DNA of 64,000 bases from Vibrio campbellii CAIM 519 = NBRC 15631 = ATCC 25920 (GTDB taxonomy: Bacteria > Pseudomonadota > Gammaproteobacteria > Enterobacterales > Vibrionaceae). The notes beneath the pieces were generated by a model, which was given only the letters and a program-made list of their open reading frames with translations, did not search any database and was not told where the DNA came from. The translations under genes were made by a program, and so were the position numbers. The stretch spans positions 1,054,001-1,118,000 of the forward strand of contig NZ_CP015863.1 of NCBI RefSeq assembly GCF_002163755.1. Direction: 5' to 3'. Below, piece by piece: positions 14,913 to 25,038 of the stretch. Within the stretch, counting starts at the first letter, position 1, and the number at the start of each line of letters is the position of its first letter.

Positions 14913-17900
14913 TCAAATCTCTTTGATTTGGAGCAGTTCAACTTGAGGGGCTTTGAGCGAGAGCCCTTGCTCTGTTATCCATTTATTAACGAACTCTCGT
15001 TTTTGTTCTGGGCTTTCTAAGTTCCCCCAGTGATTTCTTACCGAAATACTCGATGGCTCTTTTTCATTGAGGATACGCGTCCATGGTTTATCCATGTAGT
15101 CCTTGATAGGTGGCAGCCTCACATCGATACCAGGTAGCGGATACCCTTCATTAAGCGCTGATTGCTGTAATGATTCAAATGTTACTGTCAAAGGTTTAAG
15201 GTTTTTACCCGCGATAATGTCTCCATATGGGCGCATGCCATCTACCAAGGTTCCCGTAGGGGAAACGTAAGTAAACTTGAAACGCACGATATACACATGC
15301 TTGCGGTCACTGCTTTTCAATGACTGGCTGTACTGCGCAGTATTGTCTTGTAAAAAGTCAATGGCGCTTTGTGCAAGGTCATCATGGTTGTGCGTACTTT
15401 GTGTTTTGTCATGCGCTAGTTTAAAGACTATCTCGTTTTGCATACCGTTGTAATTATTGTTTGATGGGACGACGGTCGTATGTGTTGCGATACTCATTTC
15501 CCCACAATAATGCATTGCGCTGTGTATGGTTGGTCCGTCTTTTAACTTCAATTTCATCATCAGTTCACGCCAATTCAGTCGCATAGTCTCGTACTCTTGG
15601 CTTGCTAGCTCATCGCCGAATAGGGCAAAACAGACGGCAAACGAGGTTTCTTTGTTCCAATCAAACTCACTGGCTAATGCTTGCTCTGTCCAATCTTCTC
15701 CCCACTTTAGTTGACCATCAATTTCAATCCCTTGCAGTACTGTTAGTTGATCGCCGATAACTTGTGGTGTGTTATCGCGGGCTGACGACGATTCACTCAT
15801 TACAAAATCTTCGATTAAGAAGTCTGTATCTTCAAACTGGCTCAGCACTTCTATTTGGCCATCAAAGTGACTTGTCTGAGGGCTTGAAGCTTTCGATGTC
15901 CCGTATTTCGCGGTGAGGTATTCAAGTCTAAATTGGTTATTGGTACCGACCATCCGTACGCCAAGTGCTAAATCGTGTTTCGCGAGACTGAAGGTATATT
16001 CCATTTGGTCAAAACCATCATTGTCGAGCACGTGCTCAAATACTGATTGGCCTTTGATAAGTGCTTTCAGCGAATCGATGCCTTTCACATAAGGGCAGAG
16101 CGGTTTTAAACCATGGATGTATACATGGCCGAATGTATAGGTCGGTTCAAACTCAAGGGAATGTAGCTCGGATTGTGAATGCTGTTTAAAGTACTTTGCT
16201 ACTGCGCCGTCAGGATCTTGTAATTCTTGCGCGTTCTTTTTAGTAAACAACACATCAAATGCAGGGCCATTGGTATTAAATCCGATGACTTCGGTGCTGT
16301 AAGACACCTCTTGTAAGAACATACTCTTAGAGTGATGCTCGCCTTCTCCTGTTAAGATCACTTGCAGCATAACGCGGGTTTGCGGTCTGAGTTTGCGTCC
16401 GCTTTCCTCTCTCACCCAATCTACGTAAGGTTGCCAGTTGTTCCCTTCTTTAACCAATAAGCGGCTAAAGCCAATGTCTTTCTCCTCGAGTTCGACCTTG
16501 GTTAGATTAAAGTCGTTGCAAAACGCTTTTAAGCCTTCTTTTTTGGCTAGATTGATATCGATCATGTCCGCTGTCTTGTCGTTTAAATACAACTGACTTT
16601 GTACTGGGAAACCAGTGTTAAAGGAGCCATGCACCTGACGACCTTGATCAAAGGCCAAACTGCTTACCGTATGGGACAATGAAGAGTTAAACGCCTTTTT
16701 GCGATTAATCCAGTTTAAAGCGAGCGTATTGCCCATATTGACAGGAATGGACCAATTGTCGCTCATCACGTATTGCTCGATGAACAAGTCCACTTCGTAC
16801 TGTTCTATCAGATTATCAAAGCTACGGAGCACACCATCCATGCTACTTAAAATGGCTAACAGCTCGACCAATGAGTTCAGAGCGTAGGCTCGCAGTAAAA
16901 AGCGTTTAAGTAGCTCGTCGTGATTAACCTGGCTCTCGAGAAAACCGGCTATCTCGCTTGGCTTTAACTCTTTCTGTTCAAGTTTTGTATCCACTTCCTC
17001 GTACAACACGATCAACTCTTGGTTAATCATGCTAAGGGTCTTGAGCATGCTTTTTGTGTTGTAAGTATCTTTTAATTTTTTAAACGTCTGATCACCAAAC
17101 AAGTCGCCATAAAAATCCGTAGCAGCGCCAAGCAATTTGCCGGCTGTGCTACCTGCTAAATAATATGCGGCGATAGGGGAAGCTGGGGTCCAAAGCGCGA
17201 CGGTAGCAAGCACATCAATCGCAGAGAAGAAGGCCTCTTTTTGAGCCTCTTTTGCGGTAATTTTAAACCCTTCCCAATATTGGTGAGCCCGGTTTAAGGC
17301 GAGGGTACCTGTTCGACTCGGCGGCAGAGAAATTGAGAAATCAGGGATAACCAAGCGAACTTCCACTCTTCGGTTTATAGCAATGTCGGCTGTATCCGAA
17401 CGGTCACCATGGTCGTGGTAACCGCCTTCCTTAGGTAATAATTCAGCTTTACCTTTGGCTTGTGTGACGAGTCTACGTTCAAGCTTTATTCTTTCGTCAC
17501 CTTGAGTCCCATTTAAAATCCGATCTTTTATTGTATCGATTCGTCTTTGTGAGACGATCAGGTTTTTCTCCTGGCTACTGATAGGGCCACCATGGCCAAT
17601 CAATGCAATCTGATAATCAGGGTTCTCGACCAATAGGTTACGCAGTTTTTCACAAAGCTCCTCATAATTACTGTTGAGTGCTTTTACCTCGTTCTCAAAC
17701 TCAGCTGAGTTAAATTTGAAGTTGATCCGCACCACGACGCCCATAGCATCGGTGTAGATTTTTGCTTCATTTCCCAGAAAACCCTGTACCTCGGTGGCTT
17801 TTGTCTCCCATCGTTCCTTCTCATCAGAGCGTCGCAAATAAGCAATCGCAGAAAGGTACTGTTTGGCATACGCTTTGAGGCTGTCGTGGGCTTGTTCGGC

Positions 17901-19655
17901 ATCTTCGAGTGCATCAATGTGTTTATCATACTGCTCTTTGGTCTCCATCGCGCTTAACCCGAGTTGTATCACAGGTAAAGCTTGATTGGTGCCAGACAGA
18001 AAATCTTTGGATAAGCGGCCCAAACCTCGGAATATTTGGGTTTGACCGTTATCCTTGAATGCTTGTTTTATATATGGAATGTCGATGACTGTTTTTTTAA
18101 GGATAAGCTTTCTATAATCTTTTACGCTTAATGGTAGCGCCACAAGAGTTTTTGAAATATCAATCGTCTGTTGAGCATCTTTACATGCCGCGAACGCTGC
18201 CTTCAAAGACAACCCGCTCATAATGAAGTCGGGCAAGTTACCCGTTTCGGCATTTTCCCATAATGCCTGACCAATGGTTTTGGCCATATCACCAAAGGTG
18301 CCGTACACTTTGGCACCCTCGATAGAGAGAAAATCCGAGCTCAATGAATCGTAGGTTTTCATGATAGCCGAGCTCAGTGATAACGAGGCCATACCAGGTT
18401 TAGACTGGTTGTGATACGTGACGCCCTTGCTAGCGTACACACTGTACTCGGGTAACTGGCTGGGAAATTGTTGTATCAGCGTCTCTTCAAGGGTGATCAT
18501 ATCACCACACACACACGCCATTTTGCCAATGCCTGCAGTCTCTTTAAAAATTAGCCGCTCATGCAGCTCGTAAGTGTAGACATCTTGAAGCTTATCGGTG
18601 TTTCCTATATACGCTTTGGATCTTTTTACATTGGCCCTAATGACGCTCTCAGGTAACTTCAGCCGCTGATACAGTTCTTTTTCAAACTCCAGCCACTCTT
18701 GCTCGCGAAAGGCGACCCGAATGAGATAGAACCCGTCTTTCGCATCAATGGGATCCAAGTGTAAAAGTGCGCTGGGTAAGACATCGTTCTCTCTCCTGTT
18801 GTCCCATTCTGGCATCCTTCTGGTAACCGTTTGTGTGGCGATAATCGTTTCACCGGCAGTCTCAGACTCTCCAGGCTTAATCTGTTTTAAGGGCTGTACC
18901 AGCGTGACCTCTGCGCCAGCATAAAATGGGTCAGTAAATAGCACCGCACAGGTATGCACACGAGGAACAATAAAGCCTTGTAGGTATGGTTTATTTTGTT
19001 GTTTGTCATACCAACTGTTATAGGCTTTCTGCTCTTCACTCAGCTTGCCATCCGTTTCCTCTTCATATTTTGCTGCCAATTGAGATGGTTTGATCTTAGT
19101 CAGCTTAAACTTAACCCCTGTTTGACGCTTACCATTAGCAACCCCGTCGATGGTCGTCGCAAAATGTTTGATGTTTTCTGCTAATGTCGCGACATCAGAT
19201 GCGCCTCCGTCTTTGTAATCCGGCGGGGCAATCATCTGTGACAGCCAGCTAATCGGCGGGAAGCTCAACTCATAATCGATGTCTTTTTGGATATTCTCTT
19301 TGCGCGCACCTGGATGCAAAATCATGAAGTTTTCTTTATCTTCAGTTGCAGGCTCTTCCCCATCGACCTTTTCGCCATTAAGAGGCTGCGCTGCAGATTT
19401 CGATAAAGGCTCTCCCATGCCTAACTCAACGATTTTTCCTTCTAGAGTGGTGCCCCAAAGCTGAGCATCCACACCCGCTATCGCGTTCACCATAATCGGC
19501 GTCTGAGGAATAGGGCGGATTTTACCGTTTAGTTCTGTTTTCTCGGTCAAGTCCGATTCTTGGTGCCAAGTTGGGAAAATTACGTTATCCCCTATCTTTT
19601 CACCTTCAAAAAAAGCCCCAAATAAATACACTTCTTGGTCAAATTGAAAGCCCAT
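14913..19655 (-). CDS. Very large protein with central OmpA-like domain, putative T6SS effector module
   Basis: A 1580-residue protein without a signal peptide. At about 645-790 there is an OmpA/MotB-like peptidoglycan-binding region: INFKFNSAEF, then IALIGHGGP, RRIDTIKDRI and RRVEVRLV, though the usual GHTD is GHGG. A mildly hydrophobic stretch near 820-850 (ASPIAAYYLAGSTAGKLLG) might be membrane-active. The long N- and C-terminal parts resemble nothing I can name. Its ATG overlaps the stop of the lipoprotein gene (TAATG-type overlap at 19653-19657), so the three genes are one operon. The first gene's MIX-like motif suggests a type VI secretion effector. A secreted or envelope-acting toxin is inference, and no catalytic motif is seen. 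Confidence 0.7.
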   Translation of the reverse strand: MGFQFDQEVYLFGAFFEGEKIGDNVIFPTWHQESDLTEKTELNGKIRPIPQTPIMVNAIAGVDAQLWGTTLEGKIVELGMGEPLSKSAAQPLNGEKVDGEEPATEDKENFMILHPGARKENIQKDIDYELSFPPISWLSQMIAPPDYKDGGASDVATLAENIKHFATTIDGVANGKRQTGVKFKLTKIKPSQLAAKYEEETDGKLSEEQKAYNSWYDKQQNKPYLQGFIVPRVHTCAVLFTDPFYAGAEVTLVQPLKQIKPGESETAGETIIATQTVTRRMPEWDNRRENDVLPSALLHLDPIDAKDGFYLIRVAFREQEWLEFEKELYQRLKLPESVIRANVKRSKAYIGNTDKLQDVYTYELHERLIFKETAGIGKMACVCGDMITLEETLIQQFPSQLPEYSVYASKGVTYHNQSKPGMASLSLSSAIMKTYDSLSSDFLSIEGAKVYGTFGDMAKTIGQALWENAETGNLPDFIMSGLSLKAAFAACKDAQQTIDISKTLVALPLSVKDYRKLILKKTVIDIPYIKQAFKDNGQTQIFRGLGRLSKDFLSGTNQALPVIQLGLSAMETKEQYDKHIDALEDAEQAHDSLKAYAKQYLSAIAYLRRSDEKERWETKATEVQGFLGNEAKIYTDAMGVVVRINFKFNSAEFENEVKALNSNYEELCEKLRNLLVENPDYQIALIGHGGPISSQEKNLIVSQRRIDTIKDRILNGTQGDERIKLERRLVTQAKGKAELLPKEGGYHDHGDRSDTADIAINRRVEVRLVIPDFSISLPPSRTGTLALNRAHQYWEGFKITAKEAQKEAFFSAIDVLATVALWTPASPIAAYYLAGSTAGKLLGAATDFYGDLFGDQTFKKLKDTYNTKSMLKTLSMINQELIVLYEEVDTKLEQKELKPSEIAGFLESQVNHDELLKRFLLRAYALNSLVELLAILSSMDGVLRSFDNLIEQYEVDLFIEQYVMSDNWSIPVNMGNTLALNWINRKKAFNSSLSHTVSSLAFDQGRQVHGSFNTGFPVQSQLYLNDKTADMIDINLAKKEGLKAFCNDFNLTKVELEEKDIGFSRLLVKEGNNWQPYVDWVREESGRKLRPQTRVMLQVILTGEGEHHSKSMFLQEVSYSTEVIGFNTNGPAFDVLFTKKNAQELQDPDGAVAKYFKQHSQSELHSLEFEPTYTFGHVYIHGLKPLCPYVKGIDSLKALIKGQSVFEHVLDNDGFDQMEYTFSLAKHDLALGVRMVGTNNQFRLEYLTAKYGTSKASSPQTSHFDGQIEVLSQFEDTDFLIEDFVMSESSSARDNTPQVIGDQLTVLQGIEIDGQLKWGEDWTEQALASEFDWNKETSFAVCFALFGDELASQEYETMRLNWRELMMKLKLKDGPTIHSAMHYCGEMSIATHTTVVPSNNNYNGMQNEIVFKLAHDKTQSTHNHDDLAQSAIDFLQDNTAQYSQSLKSSDRKHVYIVRFKFTYVSPTGTLVDGMRPYGDIIAGKNLKPLTVTFESLQQSALNEGYPLPGIDVRLPPIKDYMDKPWTRILNEKEPSSISVRNHWGNLESPEQKREFVNKWITEQGLSLKAPQVELLQIKEI

Positions 19656-20734
19656 TACTTGGTCTCCTTAAACCAATCGCCATGGTTTGCAGAGACGTTG
19701 TACACAATCGCGGGGTCGCGCGTACCGTTATTGCTTAGAGCTCGCCATTCCCAAGTTTGTTTGGTCTGGTTATTTTTAACTGACATGCGCATGGCATTGT
19801 AGTTGGTTAAGGCGTACTTACTGTTTAAACCAATCGCAAACTGCATTGCACCTTCTCTTGGTTTCTCAACACCTTCTTTTAAATCTACATAAAAGGCATT
19901 GCGCGATCCCGCCGCCCATGTTTTATCGCCTTCAGGACTTATCGCTTGATAGGTGGTTTTTACAGCAGAAAGTGGTAAATTATCTCCCCACTGTACTTGA
20001 GTGAGTACCTTATTAGTCTTTTCATCTCTTATGCTCGATCCAACTGTACCAACGTGGTAAAGCAAACCATCTTTAATCAAGCCTACGCCTGAAATTGATA
20101 TATCTGTTTTTTCGACTTGACCAGTTTTCACATCCCACTTATAAACCACACGCCCTACTTGTCCTGTACGGTAATACAGGTAACTGCTGTCCTCCGCCCA
20201 AATATAACCAGATGGACCATGTAATTGATGAGGCAGGTTAATCATTTTTTGCTCTTTGATATCAAAGACCTTTACCTGCGTTCCTGCATTCATCGCTACG
20301 TAGCGGTTATTTGGTGAACGACTGGTTTTCTTGTAAACAATATCGCGGTTAGTATCTTTGAATGGTAGATCCGTGACCAAACGTAAGTCGGTACCGTCGG
20401 TCTTCATACTCCAGACTTTTACTCGTCCTTCATAATCGGTGTAAGCCGGTGCGCCTTTTTCTAGCACGCTCCTCTCCGATAAATTGGCCCAAGTAAATTG
20501 CACGCGCGGTAAATCGTATGAGCTGGCGTCGTTCAAATCTTCACGTGGCCACTCTTTAGCACGAAATACATGATAACGAGGGAACTTGCCTGCCTGATAG
20601 GTACTTGATGGGCTTTCCGCGATTTCCGTCGGCTCCATCGTGTAGTAGTTATGTTCGCCAACGTAGGTGCGGCCATCGTCGGTACACGCCGTGAGCGTAA
20701 GTACCGCCAAACAAAGAGATAGTAGTTTTTTCAT
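19655..20734 (-). CDS. Beta-propeller lipoprotein
   Basis: A 359-residue protein with a lipoprotein signal (MKKLLSLCLAVLTLTAC, lipobox LTAC, Cys at 17). The mature part consists of repeating strands such as YVAMNAGTQVKVFDIKE and VYKWDVKTGQVEK, typical of WD40/PD40-like propellers. It ends exactly where the 1580-residue gene begins and starts 2 bases after the MIX-like gene, so all three are co-transcribed. It may be an envelope-anchored partner or the immunity protein of the module, because T6SS effectors are usually encoded next to a lipoprotein or periplasmic immunity protein. Function is not shown by the sequence. Confidence 0.7.
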   Translation of the reverse strand: MKKLLSLCLAVLTLTACTDDGRTYVGEHNYYTMEPTEIAESPSSTYQAGKFPRYHVFRAKEWPREDLNDASSYDLPRVQFTWANLSERSVLEKGAPAYTDYEGRVKVWSMKTDGTDLRLVTDLPFKDTNRDIVYKKTSRSPNNRYVAMNAGTQVKVFDIKEQKMINLPHQLHGPSGYIWAEDSSYLYYRTGQVGRVVYKWDVKTGQVEKTDISISGVGLIKDGLLYHVGTVGSSIRDEKTNKVLTQVQWGDNLPLSAVKTTYQAISPEGDKTWAAGSRNAFYVDLKEGVEKPREGAMQFAIGLNSKYALTNYNAMRMSVKNNQTKQTWEWRALSNNGTRDPAIVYNVSANHGDWFKETK

Positions 20735-20736
20735 AT

Positions 20737-22452
20737 TTAACCTAGGAATTCTGAAATTGGTACGTTTTCTTCTAAGACCACCAAACGCTGAAGGCCAGTG
20801 GAGCTGTTCGCATGCACTGCTCGGACAATATCAACGGTCTCAACTTCTTCGGGAGGAAACGCAAATCGATGCGTCATATATCCTTCATCATCGATTTTTG
20901 TAGAGCGGAAAAATGACTTCGCTATCCAATCGTGCTCAACATTGCGTAGCGCAAAGAAATCATCAGGCTGATCGACCAAAGGCTCATGTAAATAGCGTAT
21001 CGTCGGTAAGTCGCCGCATGGCGCCATTTTAAATCCGGCGATATTACTTTGTGTAAAACTGTTGATTAACGCTGCCCCAAATGCACTCTCTTTTGCCGTG
21101 CCAACCGGAATGATCACGGTCCCAGTATTATCGAAACTCTGCGAATCACTGTATACCTTCAACTCAGCCAATGGCTTGGCGATTGAACTAGGATCACTCT
21201 CTAAATTCGAAAGCTCAGCGAGTGTTAATTGAAGTGGAGAGTAGTGCAGATAGCACTCTGACTGGATCTCTCCATTGATTTTGTAAGGGACCCAAATGTG
21301 AGGTAAAGGCGTACCTTGTGCGACTCTATCGTCACCGTCCCCAGCTTTACTTGGGCTTTTTACTGTTTTAACTGTAATAGGCTCGATGTCTAATGTTGGA
21401 AATGCCACCTCAACTTCTTCTTCCGTCAAACGGAAGACGCGCGCACCTTGGTCCACATTGAGTGTGCCTGAATATACTTTACTGCCAGCTTGATACAGCT
21501 CAAACGGCTCTTCCCCAACATAATACTCAGTCACTAAATTGGCACCATCAATATTGACGTGGCGGAACGCTTTGCCGCCCTCTGGTTCGGCATTACGGTA
21601 GTACTCTAAATCGACGTCAGCAAAGTAACCGTTCGGCGCCACCTCTACTTCGCGCCACACCTTGTTGTTCCAAATCACATAGAAATACCCAGAAGAGCAC
21701 AACTCAGATCCTCCACCACTTTCAAGCATAGGGAGAACAGGTATCAATACATTATCCCATTCTTCCATAGCGGCGTCTTTTTCAACGGGTGTAAGTGCGG
21801 TTGCGAGCGGCAGAGTAATGGGTTGCGGTTGATTAGAACACGGGACTTTAATACAGAGGTCCCTTGCTTCTTCACTCAATCCTGCAAATGTGGCAAGGCT
21901 ACGGTGTTGATTCTCCATGTCGCTTCGTGCATTGGTGACTTTCGGTGCCTGATCTTCTGATTTTAGTAACATTAGACACGCGGCATGGCTTGACCATTGT
22001 CCCGCAAACTCCACCACTATCTTATGTTCTGGGCTAGGTTCGTAAGGCACGTGAGCGTAGTTACGCACCAAGGTGACATCGTCGGTAACGGGCTTGTAGG
22101 ATGCTTTAGGTGTGCGGCTCTCTTTTATGTCAGCCAATGTCTCAATACGAGATTTAAGTCTAGGCGCATTCCGAAATCGAGCATCATCAAGGGAATGATG
22201 GTTTGGTGTATTCGTGAGTGCAATCCAGTTCGCTTGAACAAGCTCCTTTTGCAACGCACTGAGTAAGCCCGCTGTCGATTTTTTTGCCGTTAGTGAGACG
22301 CGCTGTGCTAACTCGCGAGGCAAACTTTTCACAACATCAGTTGGATTCCGAAATCGAGAAAATTGTTGTACGCATTCTTCGGGGGTGAGCAGACAAGCAA
22401 GATCAGACCGAGAGAGCTTGGCGCTGTTGATGAATCTTATAGATGGATGCAT
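20737..22452 (-). CDS. MIX-like protein, putative type VI secretion effector component
   Basis: A 571-residue soluble protein. Near residues 238-252 it has SSGYFYVIWNNKVWREVEV followed by DVDLEYYR, which resembles the MIX motif (hRxGhhYhh) and the following W-R-E segment of known T6SS effectors, although the arginine is missing. The N-terminal 150 residues are helical and rich in leucine. No catalytic domain was recognised. It leads the three-gene operon. VasX-like and MIX effectors of Vibrio carry such segments near their N-terminal half, so a loading or adaptor role is possible. The identification is tentative and rests on one motif plus context. Confidence 0.55.
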   Translation of the reverse strand: MHPSIRFINSAKLSRSDLACLLTPEECVQQFSRFRNPTDVVKSLPRELAQRVSLTAKKSTAGLLSALQKELVQANWIALTNTPNHHSLDDARFRNAPRLKSRIETLADIKESRTPKASYKPVTDDVTLVRNYAHVPYEPSPEHKIVVEFAGQWSSHAACLMLLKSEDQAPKVTNARSDMENQHRSLATFAGLSEEARDLCIKVPCSNQPQPITLPLATALTPVEKDAAMEEWDNVLIPVLPMLESGGGSELCSSGYFYVIWNNKVWREVEVAPNGYFADVDLEYYRNAEPEGGKAFRHVNIDGANLVTEYYVGEEPFELYQAGSKVYSGTLNVDQGARVFRLTEEEVEVAFPTLDIEPITVKTVKSPSKAGDGDDRVAQGTPLPHIWVPYKINGEIQSECYLHYSPLQLTLAELSNLESDPSSIAKPLAELKVYSDSQSFDNTGTVIIPVGTAKESAFGAALINSFTQSNIAGFKMAPCGDLPTIRYLHEPLVDQPDDFFALRNVEHDWIAKSFFRSTKIDDEGYMTHRFAFPPEEVETVDIVRAVHANSSTGLQRLVVLEENVPISEFLG

Positions 22453-23264
22453 TGGCAGATCTCCGTGGCCAAGTCGTTAAAACAAAGTGGCCACGGTGAT
22501 AAGTTAAGCTGATAAGACTTAATTTTAACGATTTGGTGATTGATAATCGTTTACCCATGTATGGGGTATTTCCATTATTTGCTCTAACCAGATGTATTTC
22601 AATTAAAAAATAATAAAAAGCCCGCTTTACATTAGGTAAAAAAACCACCAATAACAGCTAAATTTTGAAAATTACCACATTAAATCGGCTATGAGTGACA
22701 AAGTAGCCGTCATATTCACATCGTGAGTCGCTAAATTGAATATAAAAAAACGAGATCTTAATCACTATTTCTACTCTACAGGGAATAAAAAAGCCGCTTA
22801 GTTGCTCGTGAGTGGAAGCTCTAATAGGGGCAAAGAGTCAACAATACTACTTGAGTGATGAAATGTGAGAAGTGATATCAGGTTGGGATGTGGGAATGCA
22901 ACTTGTAATGTCTTACCCGAAGATGTTCATGAAAAAGTCATTGTGATATGCAAGACATTTATGTCCAAAGACGTGCTGACGCCGATCTCAGCAAACTCGT
23001 CTTTGCCCCATTCGAAGTTACGCCTGATTAATACACTAATTCAGGAAGCTGCTTTTGGGATTACTTTTATTCATTTTTGATCGAAATAAGAAACAAGTAA
23101 AAAAACAGATCTTCTTAACTCTCAATAACCTAAGTTCGAACCAATTAAAACGTAACAAAGCAAGAGTGAGTGGGTAACTCACTCTACTTTAAAGGGGTAC
23201 CCAATACCTAAAAACGATTAGCTAGATAGTAAAGGTAAAGTGAGTTGAGCAATTATCAATGGAT
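22453..23264. other. Long AT-rich intergenic region
   Basis: About 800 bases with no convincing gene on either strand. The part near 22453-22700 should hold the promoter of the minus-strand operon. A perfect hairpin (AGAGTGAGT, loop GGGTA, ACTCACTCT) lies at 23163-23185 but lacks a T run. A 71-codon frame at 22865-23080 has no ribosome binding site and no recognisable content. Confidence 0.5.
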
Positions 23265-23906
23265 TTAGATAACATCACTATTTAGTGTCTCATTCCGTAG
23301 ACCGACATTCGAAAGTTGCATAGGCACAAAGCCAGATAGCCCTTCTACTCGTTTGAGCCAAGCTTGCAAAACAGGGTAGTCAGCTAAACTTATCCCACCT
23401 TCTGGCGCTAACTTGATATAACTGTAGAGGGCTAAGTCCGCAATAGTAGGCTTTGTTCCGACCAACCATTGACGGCCGTTTTGGTAAGTCTGGAGTTGTT
23501 TGAGAAGCTTATGTGCTTCATGAGTGAGCGGTGCACTGTCTATGCTGCGATTGAATAAGTTCGCTGCGCGAAGTTTGGCTATTGAGTTAGCTAGTCGATG
23601 AGCAGCTAGGGAAAGAAACTGCTCGATATGCGCACGTAGTAGAGGCGACTTTGGAAGCCATATCTGTTCTCTATCATAAACGGTAGCAAGATAAACCAAG
23701 ATCGCGTTTGAATCAGAAATGACGATTTCACCATCGACTAAAACTGGTATTTGTCCAAAGGGGTTAAGTGCCAAAAACTCTGGCCTTTTATGTTCCCCAG
23801 TCGGTAAATCGACGGTAATGAGTTCAAAGTCCAATTCGAGGATATTTAATAGCATGTGAGCGCGGTGTGCGTGCCCTGACATGGGGTGCCAGTATAGTTT
23901 TATCAT
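23265..23906 (-). CDS. Glutathione S-transferase family protein
   Basis: A 213-residue cytosolic GST. The N-terminal thioredoxin fold has YWHPMSGHAHRAHMLLNIL, NPFGQIPVLVDGE with the cis-proline, and the glutathione-binding DSNAILVYLA. The C-terminal helical domain has TIADLALYSYI with the conserved aspartate. It conjugates or detoxifies electrophiles; the substrate is not predictable. It is divergent from a LysR regulator gene with about 100 bases between them, a typical arrangement where the regulator controls the neighbouring enzyme. Confidence 0.9.
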   Translation of the reverse strand: MIKLYWHPMSGHAHRAHMLLNILELDFELITVDLPTGEHKRPEFLALNPFGQIPVLVDGEIVISDSNAILVYLATVYDREQIWLPKSPLLRAHIEQFLSLAAHRLANSIAKLRAANLFNRSIDSAPLTHEAHKLLKQLQTYQNGRQWLVGTKPTIADLALYSYIKLAPEGGISLADYPVLQAWLKRVEGLSGFVPMQLSNVGLRNETLNSDVI

Positions 23907-24008
23907 TGTTTTCTCCTAGCTCGTTGTCTGTTCTACATTTAAGAACAAGTTGCGAAGAAGAAAAACCCCGCTAACATGGAATGATAATTTCCAGAATGTT
24001 GATAATTT
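23907..24008. promoter_or_regulatory. Divergent GST/LysR promoter region
   Basis: A 102-base gap between the two divergent genes must hold both promoters. A small inverted repeat, GGAATGATAATTTCC near 23980-23994, could be part of a LysR-type site. No consensus promoter stands out. Confidence 0.4.
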
Positions 24009-24908
24009 ATGGACACTATCGATGGAATGAGAACAGTTGTGGCTGTGATAGAAACAGGCTCATTTACCGCTGCTTCTGAACGTTTAGGTATTTCTAAATC
24101 CCTGACCTCCAAATACGTAAACCGTGTAGAAGAGCAGCTCGGAGTCAAACTGTTTCATCGCACCACTCGCAAGCTTTCAGTTAATCAGGCAGGCCAAGAG
24201 TACTACCTGCAAGCACAACAGGTTCTGGCTAAGTTTGACCAGCTATACCATCAACTCCACTCAAATAATAAAGAAGCTTATGGCTCTATTCGTGTAACGG
24301 CTTCACAGGGTTTTGCTGAGGAATTATTAAGCCCAATTATTCCAGAGTTCCACGCGCGATATCCAGATATTCAGATTGATATCATCGTTACTAATCAAAA
24401 ACTGGATTTAGTCGAGCAAGGCATAGACATCGCTTTTCGTGCTAGTGAACTCGAAGACTCCAACTTAAAATATCGTAAAGTAATGTCCCTTCAAAGTTCA
24501 GTTTATGCCGCGCCTGAGTTAGCAAAACAGTGCTGCGATGATATGGAATTAAAACAATTACCTTGCCTTATCGACAGCAACCTTCACTCAACAGCTCGTT
24601 GGCCTGTGGATAGCGTTATGAAGCAAAGTAATGCTTGTCATAATCTCGCAGTACACGCCGTTTTCAAAAGCAATAGTCCACGGCTTATCCGCCAGTTGAC
24701 GCTCTCAGCGGTTGGAGCAAGCTATCAACCCGATATTATCGCTGCAACTTATGTGGAAAAGGGACTCCTGCAAAAACTTGATATCGGTTTTAAACCACTT
24801 AAGTATCCGCTGAACGCTCTATACCGTGGAGGTGCTTATCAACCTGAACGAGTGAAAGTATTTTTAGATTTTGTTATTGATAAACTTGGTGCGATTGAGA
24901 GCAACTGA
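24009..24908 (+). CDS. LysR-family transcriptional regulator
   Basis: A 299-residue LysR regulator. The N-terminal winged helix has MRTVVAVIETGSFTAASERLGISKSLTSKYVNRVEEQLGVKLFHRTTRKL, split over residues 8-60, and the C-terminal part is a periplasmic-binding-protein-like effector domain (YGSIRVTASQGFAEE onward). It belongs to the large DhaR/PecT-like group that often controls neighbouring oxidoreductases or transferases. Its divergent placement suggests that it controls the GST gene. Effector unknown. Confidence 0.92.
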   Translation: MDTIDGMRTVVAVIETGSFTAASERLGISKSLTSKYVNRVEEQLGVKLFHRTTRKLSVNQAGQEYYLQAQQVLAKFDQLYHQLHSNNKEAYGSIRVTASQGFAEELLSPIIPEFHARYPDIQIDIIVTNQKLDLVEQGIDIAFRASELEDSNLKYRKVMSLQSSVYAAPELAKQCCDDMELKQLPCLIDSNLHSTARWPVDSVMKQSNACHNLAVHAVFKSNSPRLIRQLTLSAVGASYQPDIIAATYVEKGLLQKLDIGFKPLKYPLNALYRGGAYQPERVKVFLDFVIDKLGAIESN

Positions 24909-25038
24909 CACGTCGTTTTACCAAGGGGGCCTGACACGAATCTGCCCCGAAGTTTGTTTCAGCGTATTCGTTCTAACGGCAGTCTAGCTGATTTTGCTAT
25001 ACTGCAACTAATCTAAATATCCTGTCAGGTTGTATGCG

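Noticed and set aside
14913..19655. Cargo of the transposon extending over the large minus-strand operon
   Set aside because: The array terminator and candidate TnsB sites end before 14841, and a chromosomal-type bidirectional terminator closes the operon at 14867-14903; the alternative cannot be fully excluded without an empty site.
22865..23080. A 71-codon frame in the long intergenic region
   Set aside because: No ribosome binding site, no hydrophobic or domain pattern, and an isolated position in AT-rich DNA.
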